A stretch of DNA of 7,319 nt from Tectiglobus sp963922535 (GTDB taxonomy: Bacteria > Pseudomonadota > Alphaproteobacteria > Rhizobiales > Hyphomicrobiaceae), in assembly GCA_963922535.1 (NCBI GenBank), contig CAWUIN010000125.1:1-7319 (forward strand), written 5' to 3'. The notes below the pieces were generated by a model. The model was not told where the DNA came from. It saw only the letters and a list, made by a program, of their open reading frames with translations, and ran no database searches. The number at the start of each line of letters is the position of its first letter. The first letter of the stretch is position 1. A program made the translations under genes and the position numbers. This document shows, piece by piece, positions 5,782 to 7,319 of this stretch.

Positions 5782-6105
5782 CAGGCTGTGTATATCCTCT
5801 TTAAAGTTCTCCATCGCCCTGTTGCCCGCTCTTTATGAATGAAACTGGAGAGAGCTGTCTGCGGTTGGAAAGCCGCCATATCATGCGAGCCCAGCCAATT
5901 GAAATTCTGCAGGCTTAAAAAATTTTGCTGCAGCTGCGTATCTCAGCGATTGCACGACTGAGACGGGCTTGAAATCTACGCGGGCTGGTGGCGTTAGGCA
6001 GCAGGTTTATTCGCGACAGCCGATGGAAATGGCTTGAGTTTTGAGAGCCTGGATATGCTGATTTCAGGGAGGGCGGACAAAATTCCAACCGTACTGCGGC
6101 CAGTT
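5782..6105. other. 324-base gap between convergent bolA and patatin genes
   Basis: No convincing gene was found. GCGGTT (5861-5866) pairs with AGCCGC (5871-5876) around a GGAA tetraloop, a compact hairpin in the bolA 3' region without a following T-run. CTGCAG occurs at 5907-5912 and 5928-5933 around an AT-rich centre (AAAAAATTTT), and could serve as a weak bidirectional stop for the two convergent genes. A 27-codon plus frame starting at 5836 has no supporting ribosome binding site. Confidence 0.4.
5861..5876 (+). terminator. Tetraloop hairpin downstream of bolA
   Basis: Six base pairs, one of them G-U, close a GGAA loop, a stable GNRA-type tetraloop, about 80 bases after the bolA stop. There is no U-tract, so it more likely stabilises a 3' end or assists Rho-dependent termination than acts as an intrinsic terminator. 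Confidence 0.25.
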
Positions 6106-7143
6106 TCAGGGGCTGTCGGCGAACGGTGAACCTGTAAATTCTTCTGCCAAATCTACGCTTGAGCCCCGGCCTATCATATGGCTGTTTCGATCCAGCCATG
6201 CGGACATTTCCTGACTGCCGGCTTGGTGCAAATAAGCAATCAACTTTTTCTCGGGTATGAGTTTGGATTGTTCTGCGAGATCGGCGGTATATTTACCTGC
6301 TGACACAAGATGAAAATGATGGGTGCGCAACCGTGCCAGCTGTCCGCGTCTACGGGGGAACAGATCTCGACGCCCCTGCTGTATCAACGCAATCGTTTTA
6401 ATATCGCGCAGCAGTGGCTGGTTGAACGTGATCATATTCACGCGATCTTCAATGCTTTTGCTGCCACGTGGCACCTGCGCCTGATGTACGGGCGTGAGCT
6501 GTACCAGCAGGGTGTCGTGCACGGGACTCCTTGAAGCGAGGGTAATGAGATCCGGATTGGCTGAAAATCCACCGTCCCAGTAGGCGCGCCCGCCGATTTC
6601 GACAGCATGGTGCAGATTAGGAAGGCACGTGGATGCCAGGACCGCCTCAAGTGAAAGTTCCGCGCGTTCAAACAACCGGGCGCGGCCCGTGGCAATATCC
6701 GTTGCAGCGATTAAAAGGCCAATGTGTTCCGCTTGCCGGATCGCATCGAAATCAATGTGCTGCATCAGAATTTCGCGCAGAGGATGAAAACCGGCCGGAT
6801 TGAATTCATAGGGTGAAAAAAAATTTGTCATACTGCTGAACGCAGACGACCTTGTAAGGTCGGACAAAAAAGGGTTAAGTTGCATCAAATCCGGCACGCC
6901 AGCGCGCTCGACGGCGTTCCACACGCTTTGAAGAGTTGCGCTTGCCATCGCCACATCAGCGTGGGCCAGGCCGTGCGCCAGGGCGACGGCATTCACGGCA
7001 CCAGCACTGGTGCCACTAATCCAGCCGATCTCAAGATCTTGCTCCTGCAGCAACCGCTGCAGTACACCCCAGGTGAACGCACCATGAACACCGCCACCTT
7101 GAAGCGCCAGATTTAAACGCTTTGTCCGCATGAAGATGCGCAT
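6106..7143 (-). CDS. Patatin-like phospholipase
   Basis: A 345-residue patatin-family hydrolase (serine acyl hydrolase with a Ser-Asp dyad). The glycine-rich oxyanion-hole segment GGGVHG is at 16-21, the nucleophile elbow GTSAG is at 44-48 with Ser46, and the catalytic Asp is in DGG at 190-192. All catalytic elements are intact and in the usual order. The segment SPYEFNPAGFHPLREIL (110-126) is typical of the bacterial subgroup. The lipid substrate cannot be told from sequence; lysophospholipase or phospholipase A activity is usual. No signal peptide is seen, so it is probably cytoplasmic, unless secreted by a signal-independent route as for ExoU-like effectors. The first ATG is chosen because GGGGAG lies 8 bases upstream; a second ATG follows at codon 5. 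It converges with bolA and appears to be a single-gene unit within this window. Confidence 0.93.
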   Translation of the reverse strand: MRIFMRTKRLNLALQGGGVHGAFTWGVLQRLLQEQDLEIGWISGTSAGAVNAVALAHGLAHADVAMASATLQSVWNAVERAGVPDLMQLNPFLSDLTRSSAFSSMTNFFSPYEFNPAGFHPLREILMQHIDFDAIRQAEHIGLLIAATDIATGRARLFERAELSLEAVLASTCLPNLHHAVEIGGRAYWDGGFSANPDLITLASRSPVHDTLLVQLTPVHQAQVPRGSKSIEDRVNMITFNQPLLRDIKTIALIQQGRRDLFPRRRGQLARLRTHHFHLVSAGKYTADLAEQSKLIPEKKLIAYLHQAGSQEMSAWLDRNSHMIGRGSSVDLAEEFTGSPFADSP

Positions 7144-7319
7144 TTTCTTTTCTCCCCAGCTGCATCCGAAGTGCGCGGAGTACTCACCCGCATATCCCGG
7201 TTCTCAGTTGCAATTGTCCTTAAGTCCGGGCGCGTCGTCAGTTAGGGTTCCCACCCAAATAAACGCTTCAATTTTAGTGAGAAATAGCCCGCAATATGTG
7301 GCTTTGGCACGGAAAATTG
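7144..7319. other. Region upstream of the patatin gene
   Basis: A strong minus-strand ribosome binding site GGGGAG (7157-7152) lies 8 bases before the patatin ATG. GGGT (7245-7248) can pair with ACCC (7253-7256) as a small stem. The minus strand carries ATATGCGGGTGAG at 7195-7183, related to the arms of the inverted repeat at 5332-5385. No clear promoter hexamers or other gene were recognised. A plus-strand ATG at 7296 runs off the edge with only eight codons. Confidence 0.4.

Noticed and set aside
5915..6199. 94-codon minus-strand frame overlapping the patatin 3' end
   Set aside because: It overlaps the patatin gene in another frame, has no ribosome binding site, and reads as Arg-rich low-information sequence.
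7225..7260. EcfG-type (general stress) promoter upstream of the patatin gene
   Set aside because: GGAAC is present on the minus strand, but no matching CGTT-type -10 element follows at the expected 16-17 bases.

Overview
The window looks like chromosomal DNA of an alphaproteobacterium, most likely of the order Hyphomicrobiales (Rhizobiales). The evidence is the J-protein / cobS / cobT cluster with a divergent bolA, a layout I recall from Rhizobium- and Brucella-type genomes. GC is moderate in genes and intergenic DNA is AT-rich. The order assignment rests on family recognition and recalled synteny, not on a search. No rRNA, tRNA, CRISPR array, insertion sequence or phage gene was seen.

Layout. 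Six complete protein genes are supported. Five lie on the minus strand, in transcription order: a patatin-like phospholipase (7143-6106), then after the oppositely oriented bolA block a J-domain protein (5234-4602), cobS (4512-3517), cobT (3409-1493) and a secreted phytase-like/esterase-like protein (1228-176). bolA (5506-5781) is on the plus strand, divergent from the J-protein gene and convergent with the patatin gene. The left edge may hold the last 15 codons of a plus-strand gene.

How the genes work together. CobS (AAA+ ATPase) and CobT (VWA/MIDAS subunit) are the two small subunits of the aerobic cobaltochelatase. With CobN, which is not in this window, they insert Co2+ into hydrogenobyrinic acid a,c-diamide during B12 synthesis. 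The J-protein just upstream has a C-terminal J domain and an N-terminal Cys/His cluster; a link to assembly of the chelatase is suggested only by position. BolA proteins usually act with monothiol glutaredoxins in Fe-S and iron homeostasis. The phytase-like protein and the patatin have no evident pathway link to B12.

Most unusual signal. cobT is flanked by two inverted copies of a 41-bp sequence (1418-1458 on minus, 3480-3520 on plus; 37/41 identical). Three of the four differences are synonymous third-codon-position changes in a shared frame reading TGSRVLIDDTA. The fourth turns a Trp codon in one copy into a stop in the other. One copy continues into a coding-like tail ending at 1295. This looks like two broken or truncated copies of an unrecognised small gene beside a cofactor-biosynthesis gene. 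Other signals are a 14-bp perfect palindrome around the TATAAT box upstream of bolA, a nested inverted repeat between the divergent J-protein and bolA genes, and a TTG start for the phytase-like gene supported by a perfect AGGAGG.
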